From contig NZ_BDBN01000086.1 in assembly GCF_001613005.1 (NCBI RefSeq), positions 1-42,248 on the forward strand: DNA of 42,248 nucleotides, given 5' to 3'. This stretch comes from Nocardia nova NBRC 15556 (GTDB lineage: Bacteria; Actinomycetota; Actinomycetes; Mycobacteriales; Mycobacteriaceae). This document shows, piece after piece, positions 31,907 to 40,222 of the stretch (its first letter is position 1; each line of letters begins with the position of its first letter). The notes under the pieces were generated by a model. The model was not told where the DNA came from. It was given only the letters and a program-made list of their open reading frames with translations, and ran no database searches. A program made the translations under genes and the position numbers.

Positions 31907-31996
31907 CTACCGCGACATCGGCACGGTCGCGTCGACACGAGAATGGTCGCCGAGTGAATTCTTGGCAAAACGACGTATATGACTGTCGTCGGGCAC
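31907..31996 (-). CDS. Leader ORF of 29 residues upstream of mgtC
   Basis: GTG at 31996 is preceded by GGAAGGAGGTGG, an 8-nt spaced near-perfect ribosome site and the strongest in this area. The peptide reads VPDDSHIRRFAKNSLGDHS followed by RVDATVPMSR and ends at TAG 31907. It ends 42 bp before mgtC on the same strand. Leader peptides controlling mgtC by translation coupling or attenuation are known in Salmonella (unrelated sequence), so a regulatory leader is a reasonable inference. Confidence 0.5.
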   Translation of the reverse strand: MPDDSHIRRFAKNSLGDHSRVDATVPMSR

Positions 31997-32110
31997 AGCG
32001 ACCACCTCCTTCCGGGACACGACCCGCGTAGAACGGCGCCGGCCAGCGGCGCCGGGAGGGAAGTGAACACCGCCTATCGGATCCTGGCAACCCCGCCGGT
32101 GGCCGCCGAT

Positions 32111-32139
32111 TTGACAATCGCGAATTCCGGGTTCACTCT
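32111..32139 (+). promoter_or_regulatory. Promoter for the M-box transcript
   Basis: A consensus -35 box TTGACA at 32111-32116, a 17-nt spacer and a weak -10 CACTCT at 32134-32139, about 14 bp before the M-box begins. The spacing fits transcription starting right at the riboswitch. Confidence 0.55.
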
Positions 32140-32152
32140 TTTGCAGTCAGCA

Positions 32153-32313
32153 CCTCGCTAGGCGAGGCTCCTGTACGAACACAGGCCACTGATCCGACGA
32201 CGTCGAGAGACGCCCAGGGTTAGGACAGATCTTCCCGGATTAAGGGATGATCCGAAGTGGCTTCTCCCGCAAGGGGATACGTCGTACAGTGCCGAAGCTC
32301 TGACGAGAGGGGT
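32153..32313 (+). promoter_or_regulatory. M-box (ykoK) magnesium riboswitch
   Basis: Highly conserved M-box blocks are present in order: GCTAGGCGAGGCTCCTGTA (32157-32175), CGTCGAGAGACGCC (32201-32214) and, at the 3' side, GTCGTACAGTGCCGAAGCTC (from about 32281). These match the bacterial consensus (GTTAGGTGAGGCTCCTGTA; GACGCC; CATACAGTGCTAAAGCTC) base for base in the core. M-boxes sense Mg2+ (Mn2+ can substitute) and turn off magnesium uptake genes. It is on the plus strand and precedes two short ORFs and the NRAMP-family transporter gene. Confidence 0.93.
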
Positions 32314-32346
32314 GCGTATCCGCCGTTCGGGCGGGTCTCCCTCTCG
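32304..32346 (+). promoter_or_regulatory. Hairpin competing with the M-box closing stem (expression platform)
   Basis: CGAGAGGG (32304-32311), the 3' edge of the riboswitch, can pair perfectly with CCCTCTCG (32339-32346). An inner CCGCC/GGCGG stem (32320-32324, 32330-32334) extends it. The same CGAGAGG bases are needed to close the M-box stem with CCTCG at 32153, so the two folds appear mutually exclusive. Role inferred. Confidence 0.5.
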
Positions 32347-32410
32347 CGTGGTGCCGATCACCAGAACAACGACGTGCGCGTGCGTCCCGGCAGCGAGGAG
32401 GTGAGGGGCG

Positions 32411-32482
32411 ATGCCATCCGGAGATAGTCCGTATCCGAGTTCGCGAACCGTATCGTCCCCGGCTCGCTGCCTGTCCGCCTGA
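32411..32482 (+). CDS. Leader ORF 1 of 23 residues after the M-box
   Basis: ATG at 32411 follows GAGGAGGTGAGGGGCG, an excellent ribosome site. The peptide is MPSGDSPYPSSRTVSSPAR followed by CLSA, rich in Ser and Pro with a TGA stop at 32480. It begins 98 nt after the riboswitch core, inside what would be the untranslated leader of the transporter gene. Ser/Pro-rich leaders can make translation of the leader respond to Mg2+ or charged tRNA supply; whether that happens here is inference. Confidence 0.5.
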   Translation: MPSGDSPYPSSRTVSSPARCLSA

Positions 32483-32576
32483 ACTCACCCCCGATCCACC
32501 GCATCGGCGTCGCCGGTGCGGGGTTCCGGGGTGCCGCGGGCTGCCCGCAGCCGGGTTTCACCTCTGAGGAGAACCC

Positions 32577-32723
32577 ATGTACCGCACTGTCTTCCGTCGA
32601 CTCACCGGCCGCCGCCTGACCGAATTCGAGCGCCACAACCTGCGTTCCTGCCGTCCCTCGGCGCCCGTGCACACCGCCGCGCTCGGCGCTCACCTCGAAC
32701 GCCGCCCGGGCGCACTCCACTAG
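32577..32723 (+). CDS. Leader ORF 2 of 48 residues before the transporter gene
   Basis: ATG at 32577 has GAGGAG 6 nt upstream, within an imperfect hairpin (CACCTC-TGA-GGAG) that could mask it. The peptide is Arg/His/Leu-rich (MYRTVFRRLTGRRLTEFERH, one Cys, ending GALH). Its TAG at 32721 lies 21 bp before the transporter GTG, so re-initiation or coupling is plausible; the transporter start itself has a weak ribosome site. I do not recognise the protein as a family. It could be a functional small protein rather than only a leader. Confidence 0.5.
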   Translation: MYRTVFRRLTGRRLTEFERHNLRSCRPSAPVHTAALGAHLERRPGALH

Positions 32724-32744
32724 CCCGGAACTCGAAAACAACTG

Positions 32745-34484
32745 GTGAGCACAGAGTTTCAGGAAGCGAGCGCGGCGATGACCACCTACTCCGACGACAC
32801 CCGAACCCCGGCCACACCGCCCGGCGCTGTCGCCGATCACGCCCACGTCGGCGATATCGTCGGCGCGCTGGGCGTGATCCGGCAGCACGACGACCTCGCC
32901 GGCCGCAGCCGGATGCAGCGATTGCGCATGCTGGCGGCGGTGATCGGGCCCGGCCTGATCGTCATGGTCGGCGACAACGACGCCGGCGGCGTGGCCACCT
33001 ACGCCCAGGCCGGTCAGAACTACGGCATGGCTCTGCTCTGGACGCTCGTGCTGCTGATTCCGGTGCTGTACGTCAACCAGGAAATGGTGGTGCGGCTCGG
33101 TGCGGTGGCCGGGGTCGGCCATGCCCGGCTCATCTTCGCGCGATTCGGGAAGTTCTGGGGCGCGTTCAGCGTCGGCGATCTCTTCGTCGTCAACGCGCTG
33201 ACCATCGTCACCGAATTCATCGGCGTGGCAATGGCTCTGAGCTATTTCGGATTGCCGAAGGCGGTATCGGTGCCGCTGGCGGCGGTCGCACTGTTCGCCG
33301 TGGTCGCGGGCGGGTCGTTCCGGCGGTGGGAGAGCCTGATGATGACGCTCATCGCGGTGAACATCGTGCTGTTCCCGATGGCATTGCTGGTCCATCCGAG
33401 CGTGTCGGGCACCGGGCACGGGCTGATCCCGTCGCTGCCGGGCGGGCTCTCGTCGACCCTGTTGCTGATCATCGTGGCGATCGTCGGCACCACCGTCGCA
33501 CCGTGGCAGCTGTTCTTCCAGCAGTCCAACATCGTCGACAAGCGCATCACCCCGCGCTGGATCCGCTACGAGCGCATCGACCTGTGGCTGGGAATCGTGG
33601 TGGTGATGGCCGGCGCGATCGCGATCATGGCCGCGACCGCCTACGGACTGTCGGGAACCGGTCCGGTCGGCGGCTTCACCGACGCCGGTGCGGTCGCGGC
33701 GGGCCTGCGCGCCCACGCGGGCCCGGTGGTCGGCGCGCTGTTCGCGATCGTCCTGCTCGACGCCTCGCTGATCGGCGCCAACGCGGTCGGTCTGGCGACG
33801 ACCTACACCCTCGGCGATACGCTCGGGCGGCGGCATTCACTGCATTGGAAGGTGTCCGAGGCACCCGGTTTCTACGCCGGTTACGCGGCCCTGCTGGCCG
33901 TCGCCGCCGCGATCTCGTTCAGCCCCGACCACGTGCTGGGCCTGATCACGCAGGGTGTGCAGGCGCTGGCCGGGGTGCTGCTGCCCTCGGCGACGGTATT
34001 CCTGGTGCTGCTGTGCAACGACCGCGACGTACTCGGCCCGTGGGTGAATACGCTGCGGCAGAACATCTGCGCCGCGATCATCGTCTGGGCGCTGGTGCTG
34101 CTCTCGGCCGCGCTCACCGCCGCCACGTTCTTCCCGGGCCTGAGCACCCGGACCCTCGAGTTCGGGTTGGGTGCGGGCGTGCTCGCCGGTCTGGCCGGGG
34201 GCGCGGTCGCCCTGCTCGCCCACGGGCGAACGCGGCGCCGCTCCGCCGCGGCGACCGCGGCCCGGTTCGGCGACCTCGACCCCGGTCAGGTGCAGGAACT
34301 GGACCGCGGCTCCGAACGCGCCGAACTCGCCGGGGACCGCGACACCTTCCGCACTCCGGCGCTGCACACCCTCGAGCGTCCGTCGTTCACCCCGCTGCGC
34401 ACCGCGGGCATGCTCGCCCTGCGTGGATATCTGCTGGTGGCCGTCGTGCTGGTCGTGGTCAAGATCGTCGAATCCATCGGATGA
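32745..34484 (+). CDS. NRAMP-superfamily transporter, probable Mg2+ transporter (NRMT-like)
   Basis: A 579-residue SLC11/NRAMP protein with 11 or so helices. In helix 1 the canonical DPGN of Mn2+/Fe2+ transporters reads D79-A-G-G (GPGLIVMVGDNDAGG); in helix 6 the canonical MPH reads A252-P-W (GTTVAPWQLFF). Loss of the helix 6 Met and the helix 1 Asn is the signature of the NRMT branch, shown to carry hydrated Mg2+ in Eggerthella. The M-box upstream supports this. A long cytoplasmic segment (about 487-550) is an extra. GTG at 32745 has a weak ribosome site; ATG at 32778, with AGGAAG upstream, is a good alternative. It would be called Mn transporter by default; I think that is wrong. Confidence 0.85.
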   Translation: MSTEFQEASAAMTTYSDDTRTPATPPGAVADHAHVGDIVGALGVIRQHDDLAGRSRMQRLRMLAAVIGPGLIVMVGDNDAGGVATYAQAGQNYGMALLWTLVLLIPVLYVNQEMVVRLGAVAGVGHARLIFARFGKFWGAFSVGDLFVVNALTIVTEFIGVAMALSYFGLPKAVSVPLAAVALFAVVAGGSFRRWESLMMTLIAVNIVLFPMALLVHPSVSGTGHGLIPSLPGGLSSTLLLIIVAIVGTTVAPWQLFFQQSNIVDKRITPRWIRYERIDLWLGIVVVMAGAIAIMAATAYGLSGTGPVGGFTDAGAVAAGLRAHAGPVVGALFAIVLLDASLIGANAVGLATTYTLGDTLGRRHSLHWKVSEAPGFYAGYAALLAVAAAISFSPDHVLGLITQGVQALAGVLLPSATVFLVLLCNDRDVLGPWVNTLRQNICAAIIVWALVLLSAALTAATFFPGLSTRTLEFGLGAGVLAGLAGGAVALLAHGRTRRRSAAATAARFGDLDPGQVQELDRGSERAELAGDRDTFRTPALHTLERPSFTPLRTAGMLALRGYLLVAVVLVVVKIVESIG

Positions 34485-34600
34485 ACGGCCCCGGTCCGGT
34501 GGGATTCGCCTGATTCGAACCGCCCAACCCGGGTAGTACGCCTGCAAGCAGGGAGGAGTGTGCCCTGTGCGGCCGCAACCGGGAAACGGAGGTGCCCATG

Positions 34601-34921
34601 ATGACGGACCCGCGGATGGCGCGTGGAAGCACATCGCAGGAGCAGGCGCAGCGGCGACGGATGCTGCGAGCACCGCGCAAGCATGCCGGTGAGGGAATCG
34701 AGGACACTTACAACATTCCGGGCATCATCCTGTGTGCGTTGAGCTTCGTCGCGCTGGCGCTCGCGCTGACCGCTGCCGGATACGGCTTCGGCGGGTGGGC
34801 GATCGTGGCCGGCGTGGTGTGCGCGGTGTGCCTCATCGGCGGCGTGACGTGGATCGCGCTGGAGAGCAAGCGCACGCAGGCGCGCGACCAGTGGGAGCCG
34901 CACCAGCGACAGGGGCACTGA
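34601..34921 (+). CDS. Small two-helix membrane protein, unknown function
   Basis: A 106-residue protein with a basic Gln/Arg-rich N-terminus (STSQEQAQRRRMLRAPRKH), two membrane helices (about 40-60 and 64-84) and a polar tail (LESKRTQARDQWEPHQRQGH). GGAGG stands 8 nt before ATG at 34601; ATG at 34598 is possible. It lies 73 bp before catalase and may share its transcript. It resembles the small stress-linked membrane proteins of mycobacteria in layout, but I cannot assign a family. Confidence 0.65.
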   Translation: MTDPRMARGSTSQEQAQRRRMLRAPRKHAGEGIEDTYNIPGIILCALSFVALALALTAAGYGFGGWAIVAGVVCAVCLIGGVTWIALESKRTQARDQWEPHQRQGH

Positions 34922-34994
34922 TCAGCGTGTGAACGCGGCGGGCCCGCCGCGGAGGCGAGACCGCCGCACCGATCCGATTCGGGAGAGGAGAGAG

Positions 34995-36524
34995 ATGGTC
35001 GAGAAGACTCGCGCCGGCGGTTTCACCACCGACGACGCCGGAATTCCGGTGGCCAGCGACGAAGACTCGCTGACGATAGGCCCCGATGGCCCGATCCTGC
35101 TCAACGACGCGTATCTGATCGAGAAGATGGCCGCGTTCAACCGCGAACGCGTACCCGAGCGTCAGCCGCACGCCAAGGGCGGCGGCGCGTTCGGCGTCTT
35201 CGAGGTCACGCAGGATATGAGCGCCTACACCTGCGCGAAGGTGTTCCAGCCCGGGGCGAGGACCGAGATGCTGGCCCGGTTCTCCACGGTGGCCGGTGAG
35301 CGGGGCAGCCCGGACACCTGGCGTGATCCGCGTGGATTCGCGTTGAAGTTCTATACCGAGGACGGCAATTTCGACCTGGTCGGCAACAACACCCCGATCT
35401 TCTTCGTCCGCGATCCGATGAAGTTCCAGGACTTCATCCGATCGCAGAAACGCCGGGCGGACAACAACTTACGCGACCACGATATGCAGTGGGACTTCTG
35501 GACGCTGTCGCCGGAGTCGGCGCACCAGGTCACCTGGCTGATGGGCGATCGCGGTATCCCGCGCACCTGGCGCCACATGAACGGCTACTCCAGCCACACC
35601 TACATGTGGGTCAACGCCGAGGGTGAGAAGCACTGGGTCAAGTACCACTTCATCACCGACCAGGGTGTGGAGTTCTTCACCCAGGACGAGGGCGATCAGA
35701 TGGCCTCGATGGATACCGACTATCACATCCGGGATCTGTGGGAGGCGATCGAGCGCGGGGACCACCCGAGTTGGACGCTGAAGATGCAGATCATGCCGTT
35801 CGAGGCGGCCAAAACCTACCGGTTCAACCCGTTCGATCTGACCAAGGTGTGGCCGCACGGCGATTATCCGCTCTACGAGGTCGGCCGGATGACGTTGAAC
35901 CGCAACCCGTCCGACTATCACACCGAGATCGAACAGGCCGCCTTCGAGCCGAGCAACGCGGTGCCGGGAACGGGACCGAGCCCGGACAAGATGCTGTTGG
36001 GCCGGTGGTTCTCGTATCCGGACGCCCACCGTTACCGGATCGGCGCGAACTACAAGGAATTGCCGGTCAACGCGCCGAAGTCGCCGTCGCACTCCTACAC
36101 CAAGGACGGCCACATGCGGCACCACAATCCGGGCGACCCGGTCTACGTGCCGAATTCCAAGGGTGGACCGCACGCCGAACCCGGCCGGGCCGGTCCGACC
36201 GCCGGCTGGTACACCGACGGCGAAATGGTGCGCGAGGCCTACACGCTGCGCCGCGACGACGACGATTGGGGTCAGGCGGGCACACTGGTCCGCCAGGTGC
36301 TCGACGACGCGGCACGAGAACGGTTGGTGGACAACATCGTCGGCCATCTCCTCAACGGTGTGTCCGAGCCGGTCCTGGCGCGCGCCTTCGAATACTGGCG
36401 CAATGTGGACAAGGATCTGGGCGACCGGGTGGAATCCGGCGTCCGGGCGAAACAGGACGAGAAGGATCCGAAAGCGGCCGGTCAGGGCAATCCCGCCCGG
36501 TCCTCCGCGCAGCGGAAGGCCTGA
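34995..36524 (+). CDS. katA: Monofunctional haem catalase
   Basis: A 509-residue catalase. The distal-side motif is RQPHAKGGGAFG, with the catalytic His and the following family-typical Gly-rich run; Asn of the active site is in DNNLRDHDMQWDFW; the proximal haem ligand Tyr is in RWFSYPDAHRYRIG. It degrades H2O2 to water and O2 in the cytosol. ATG at 34995 follows GAGAGGAGAG. Length fits small-subunit catalases. No furA or oxyR is next to it, unlike many actinobacterial catalase genes, and a hairpin terminator follows. Confidence 0.93.
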   Translation: MVEKTRAGGFTTDDAGIPVASDEDSLTIGPDGPILLNDAYLIEKMAAFNRERVPERQPHAKGGGAFGVFEVTQDMSAYTCAKVFQPGARTEMLARFSTVAGERGSPDTWRDPRGFALKFYTEDGNFDLVGNNTPIFFVRDPMKFQDFIRSQKRRADNNLRDHDMQWDFWTLSPESAHQVTWLMGDRGIPRTWRHMNGYSSHTYMWVNAEGEKHWVKYHFITDQGVEFFTQDEGDQMASMDTDYHIRDLWEAIERGDHPSWTLKMQIMPFEAAKTYRFNPFDLTKVWPHGDYPLYEVGRMTLNRNPSDYHTEIEQAAFEPSNAVPGTGPSPDKMLLGRWFSYPDAHRYRIGANYKELPVNAPKSPSHSYTKDGHMRHHNPGDPVYVPNSKGGPHAEPGRAGPTAGWYTDGEMVREAYTLRRDDDDWGQAGTLVRQVLDDAARERLVDNIVGHLLNGVSEPVLARAFEYWRNVDKDLGDRVESGVRAKQDEKDPKAAGQGNPARSSAQRKA

Positions 36525-36549
36525 CCGGACCGTCCGCACGAACACGAGC

Positions 36550-36581
36550 CCCCTCGGCCGGGAGCCGCCCGGGCCGAGGGG
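36550..36581 (+). terminator. Terminator after katA
   Basis: CCCCTCGGCC (36550-36559) and GGCCGAGGGG (36572-36581) form a perfect 10-bp stem with a 12-nt GC-rich loop, 25 bp after the catalase stop. No U-tract follows. Confidence 0.65.
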
Positions 36582-36626
36582 AGCGAGCGGGCGGTTAACC
36601 GTCCGCGATCGTGGTATTTCCCAACC

Positions 36627-38444
36627 ATGATCGCGAACTCCGCTGCCGCCCCCCACGTCCTGCGGGAGTACTCGTTCATCGCCGACGGTCAGCGCGGCGC
36701 CCTGGTCGGGCCGCGCGGTGACATCTCGTGGATGTGCCTGCCCGGCTGGGACGGCGACGCGGTCTTCGCGTCCCTGCTCGGAGGTTCCGGAATGTATGCC
36801 GTCACCCCCGCGAGCCGGTTCGTGTGGGGCGGCTACTACGAGCAGGGCACGCTGATCTGGCGCTCGCGCTGGCTGTCCGGGTCGGCGGTGATCGAATGCC
36901 GGGAGGCGCTGGCCTTTCCCGGCGACCGGCATCGCGCGATCCTGATGCGGCGGATCGTGGCGGTCCAGGAGGACGCCGAGGTCGACGTGGTGTTGCGGCC
37001 GATGGCGCGATTCGGCGCGGAATCGGTCCGTCGGCCGCACTGCGAGGACGGGGTGTGGACCGCCCATGCGGGCGCGCTGCGGATGCGGTGGACCGGCGCG
37101 CCGAAGGCGGAACTCGATCCGAGAGGACCCGACCGCGGGTGGACCGATCACCTCCAGATTCCGGCCGGGCGCTGTCACGATCTGATTCTGGAACTGTCCG
37201 ACCAGGGCCTGCCCGGCGAGCTGCCCGACCCCGATACCTGTTGGGAGGCAACGGAAAACGCGTGGCGGCGCGACCGCCCGGATTTCGGTGCGAGCGCCGC
37301 GCCCCGCGACAGCGCCCACGCGTTCGCGGTGCTGCGCGGGATGACCGCCGATACCGGCGGAATGGTCGCGGCCGCCACCACCAGCCTGCCCGAACGCGCC
37401 GACCAGGGCGAGAACTACGACTACCGCTACGTCTGGATCCGCGATCAATGCCTGGCCGGGCAGGCGATCGCCGTCGCCGGTCCGCATCCGCTGCTCGACG
37501 ACGCGGTCGGGTTCACCGCCGCCCGGCTGCTCACCGAAGGTCCCGCACTGGCCCCGGCCTATACCGTCGACGGGAAGAGCGTGCCGGCGGTGCGCGATAT
37601 CGATCTCCCCGGATATCCGGGCGCCCGGCCGGTGATCGGCAACCGGGTGCGCGGGCAGTTCCAGCTCGACACCTTCGGTGAGACGCTGTTGCTGTTCGCC
37701 GCGGCCGCGCGCCACGGCCGGCTCGGCGGCGATCATCGCCGCGCGGTCGATATCGCGGTTTCCGCGATCGCGGCCAATTACCGCCGCCCCGACGCCGGTA
37801 TCTGGGAGATCGAGGATCGGCTGTGGACTCATTCCCGGTTGATCTGCGCGGCCGGATTGCGCGCGGTCGCGGCCTGCCCGGACACCGGCGCCGATACCGC
37901 CTACTGCAGTGCGCTTGCCGATACGCTGGTGGCCGAGGCGGCCCGCACGGGTGTGCATCCGACCGGCCGCTGGCAGCGCGCCCCCGATCAGCCCGGTGTG
38001 GACGCCGCGCTGATGCTGCCGTTGATCCGCGGTGCGATCCCGGTCTCCGATCCGCGCTACGCCGCCACCTTCTTCGCGGTGCAGCGGGATCTGACCACCG
38101 ATTACTGCGTCTACCGCTACCGCCACGACGATCGCCCGCTCGAGGTGAGCGAAGGCGCGTTCCTCCTGTGCGGTTTCACGATGGCGATGGCGGCCGCCCA
38201 GCTCGACCGCCCGGTGACCGCGATGCGCTTCTTCGAACGCAACCGCTCCTCGTGCGGCACCCCGGCGCTGTTCGCCGAGGAGTTCGATGTCACCCAGCGG
38301 CAGTTGCGCGGCAATCTGCCCCAGGCGTTCGTGCACGCGATGCTGCTGGAATCCTCGCTGCGACTGGGACCGCTCGCGCCCGAACTGCCGTCGGAGGCGG
38401 TAGTGGCGAGTACGGATCGGCCGGATCAGCCGCGGACTAGGTGA
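36627..38444 (+). CDS. Glycoside hydrolase family 15 (glucoamylase/trehalase-like)
   Basis: A 605-residue GH15 protein. The N-terminal beta domain opens with REYSFIADGQRGALVGPRGDISWMC; the (alpha/alpha)6 catalytic part has the GH15 signature YRYVWIRDQ (about 267-275), GIWEIEDRLWTHSR with a candidate acid Glu (about 391), and SEGAFLLCGF with the second Glu (about 508). In mycobacteria this family includes the trehalase, so trehalose or alpha-glucan hydrolysis is likely. There is no signal peptide. ATG at 36627 lies 45 bp after the katA terminator. Its end overlaps the convergent choD gene by 8 bp. Confidence 0.88.
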   Translation: MIANSAAAPHVLREYSFIADGQRGALVGPRGDISWMCLPGWDGDAVFASLLGGSGMYAVTPASRFVWGGYYEQGTLIWRSRWLSGSAVIECREALAFPGDRHRAILMRRIVAVQEDAEVDVVLRPMARFGAESVRRPHCEDGVWTAHAGALRMRWTGAPKAELDPRGPDRGWTDHLQIPAGRCHDLILELSDQGLPGELPDPDTCWEATENAWRRDRPDFGASAAPRDSAHAFAVLRGMTADTGGMVAAATTSLPERADQGENYDYRYVWIRDQCLAGQAIAVAGPHPLLDDAVGFTAARLLTEGPALAPAYTVDGKSVPAVRDIDLPGYPGARPVIGNRVRGQFQLDTFGETLLLFAAAARHGRLGGDHRRAVDIAVSAIAANYRRPDAGIWEIEDRLWTHSRLICAAGLRAVAACPDTGADTAYCSALADTLVAEAARTGVHPTGRWQRAPDQPGVDAALMLPLIRGAIPVSDPRYAATFFAVQRDLTTDYCVYRYRHDDRPLEVSEGAFLLCGFTMAMAAAQLDRPVTAMRFFERNRSSCGTPALFAEEFDVTQRQLRGNLPQAFVHAMLLESSLRLGPLAPELPSEAVVASTDRPDQPRTR

Positions 38445-40137
38445 TGTCGACGATCGGCAGCCGCAGCGCACCCGGGGCGTCGGCGGGAACCACGGGCGCT
38501 TTGGGGGTGACCGGGGCCAGCCGCCGATAGGGCGAACCCAGCGCCGGCCGCTGATCCGGCTCACCCTTGTTGGGCCACAGCGCCAGCGCTCGTTCGGCCT
38601 GTGCGGTGATGGTCAGCGACGGATTGACGCCGAGATTCGCCGAAATCGCCGAGCCGTCGACGATGTGCAGGCCCGGATGGCCGTACATGCGCTGATAGGC
38701 ATCCACGACACCGGTCTCCGGGGAATCGCCGATCACGCAGCCGCCGATGAAATGTCCGGTCATCGGAATGCCGAACAGGCTGGTGATGCCGGCGGTCGCG
38801 ATGCCGTCGATCTTGTCGGCCACGCGGCGGGCGACCTCGTGCCCGGCCGGGATCGACGTCGGATTCGGTTGTCCCTCACCCTGTTTGGTGGTCATCCGGC
38901 GGCCGAACAGGCCGCGCTCGGTGTAGGTGGTGAGCGAATTGTCCACCGACTGCATCACCAGCAGGCCGATCATCCGCTCCGACCAGTGGCGCGGGTTGTG
39001 CACCTTCGCCAGATCGCGGCGGCGCCGCCAGTTCTCGCGCAACCACAGCCGGGCGGGCGAGGTGCGGCCGTCCTCGTCGTACATCACCGTCGTCATCAGC
39101 GACAGCACGTTGCTGCCCTTGCCGTAGCGCACCGGTTCGATATGGGTGTCGGCGTCGGGATGGATCGAGGAGGTGATGGCCACCCCCTTGGTGAAATCGG
39201 TGTCGGATCGCCGGCTCCGGATCGACAGCAGCTCTTCGGAATTCGTGCGCGACAGATAGCCGAGCCGCGCGGAGATGTGCGGCAGCGACCCGCGGTCGCG
39301 CAGCCGGTGCAGCAACCGCTGCGTACCGAGCGCGGCCGCGGCGAAGATCACCTGTTCGGCGGTGAAGCTGCGGCGCGCCTTGCGAACCCAGCGTCCGGTG
39401 CGGACGGTGTCGACGCGGTACCCGCCCGACGGCAGCGGCACCACATCGACCACGGTGGTGTGCGGATGCACGGTGGCCCCGGCCTTCTCGGCGAGATACA
39501 GGTAGTTCTTCACCAGCGTGTTCTTGGCGTTGTGGCGGCATCCGGTCATGCATTCGCCGCAGTGGGTGCAGGTGCGCCGGGACGGGCCGACACCGCCGAA
39601 GTAAGGATCGGGCACCTCCTGTCCGGCGCGAGTGCCGTTGCCGCCGAACAGGACTCCCACCGGAGTGTGCCGGAAGGACGCGCCGACGCCCAGTTCCTCG
39701 GCCACCTCGCGCAGCACCCGGTCCGAGGCCGTGGTCGCCGGATTCGTGGTGACGCCCAGCATGCGCTTGGCCTGGTCGTAGTGCGGTGCCAGTTCGGCGC
39801 CCCAGTCGGTGATATGGGCCCATTGCGAGTCGGCGAAGAATTTCGCGGGCGGTTCGTAGAGGGTGTTCGCGTACACCAGCGAGCCGCCGCCGACACCGGC
39901 GCCGCTCATGATGAAGGTGTCCTTCAACAGGGTCAGGCGCTGGATGCCGAAACATCCCAGCTGCGGCGCCCACAGAAATTGCCGCGCCCGCCAGGAGTTC
40001 TTCGCGAATTCGTCGTCGGCGAAGCGGCGGCCGGCCTCGAGGACGCCGACCCGGTAGCCCTTCTCGGTCAGGCGCAGCGCGCTCACGCTGCCGCCGAATC
40101 CCGACCCGATGACTACCACGTCGTAGTCGAACCCCAT
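38437..40137 (-). CDS. choD: GMC oxidoreductase, ChoD-type cholesterol oxidase homologue
   Basis: A 566-residue FAD enzyme matching M. tuberculosis ChoD in length and order: dinucleotide fold (YDVVVIGSGFGGSVSALRLTEKG), GAGVGGGSLVYANTLYEPP, a Cys-rich insert CTHCGECMTGCRHNAKNTLVKNY, and the GMC C-terminal half ending in SAISANLGVNPSLTITAQAERA and PNKGEPDQRP. The ChoD family is annotated as oxidising 3-beta-hydroxysteroids, although steroid activity of the mycobacterial enzyme has been questioned. ATG at 40137 has AGGAAAGGG upstream. The AraC gene lies 85 bp upstream on the same strand. The Cys insert may hold an Fe-S-like or Zn site. Confidence 0.9.
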   Translation of the reverse strand: MGFDYDVVVIGSGFGGSVSALRLTEKGYRVGVLEAGRRFADDEFAKNSWRARQFLWAPQLGCFGIQRLTLLKDTFIMSGAGVGGGSLVYANTLYEPPAKFFADSQWAHITDWGAELAPHYDQAKRMLGVTTNPATTASDRVLREVAEELGVGASFRHTPVGVLFGGNGTRAGQEVPDPYFGGVGPSRRTCTHCGECMTGCRHNAKNTLVKNYLYLAEKAGATVHPHTTVVDVVPLPSGGYRVDTVRTGRWVRKARRSFTAEQVIFAAAALGTQRLLHRLRDRGSLPHISARLGYLSRTNSEELLSIRSRRSDTDFTKGVAITSSIHPDADTHIEPVRYGKGSNVLSLMTTVMYDEDGRTSPARLWLRENWRRRRDLAKVHNPRHWSERMIGLLVMQSVDNSLTTYTERGLFGRRMTTKQGEGQPNPTSIPAGHEVARRVADKIDGIATAGITSLFGIPMTGHFIGGCVIGDSPETGVVDAYQRMYGHPGLHIVDGSAISANLGVNPSLTITAQAERALALWPNKGEPDQRPALGSPYRRLAPVTPKAPVVPADAPGALRLPIVDIT

Positions 40138-40222
40138 CGCCGCGCCCTTTCCTGGTCCCGATCGTCCCCTCGTACCGTATGGGCAGATCAGGGGGTGGGC
40201 GCAGAGATCGACGGCCAGAAAA

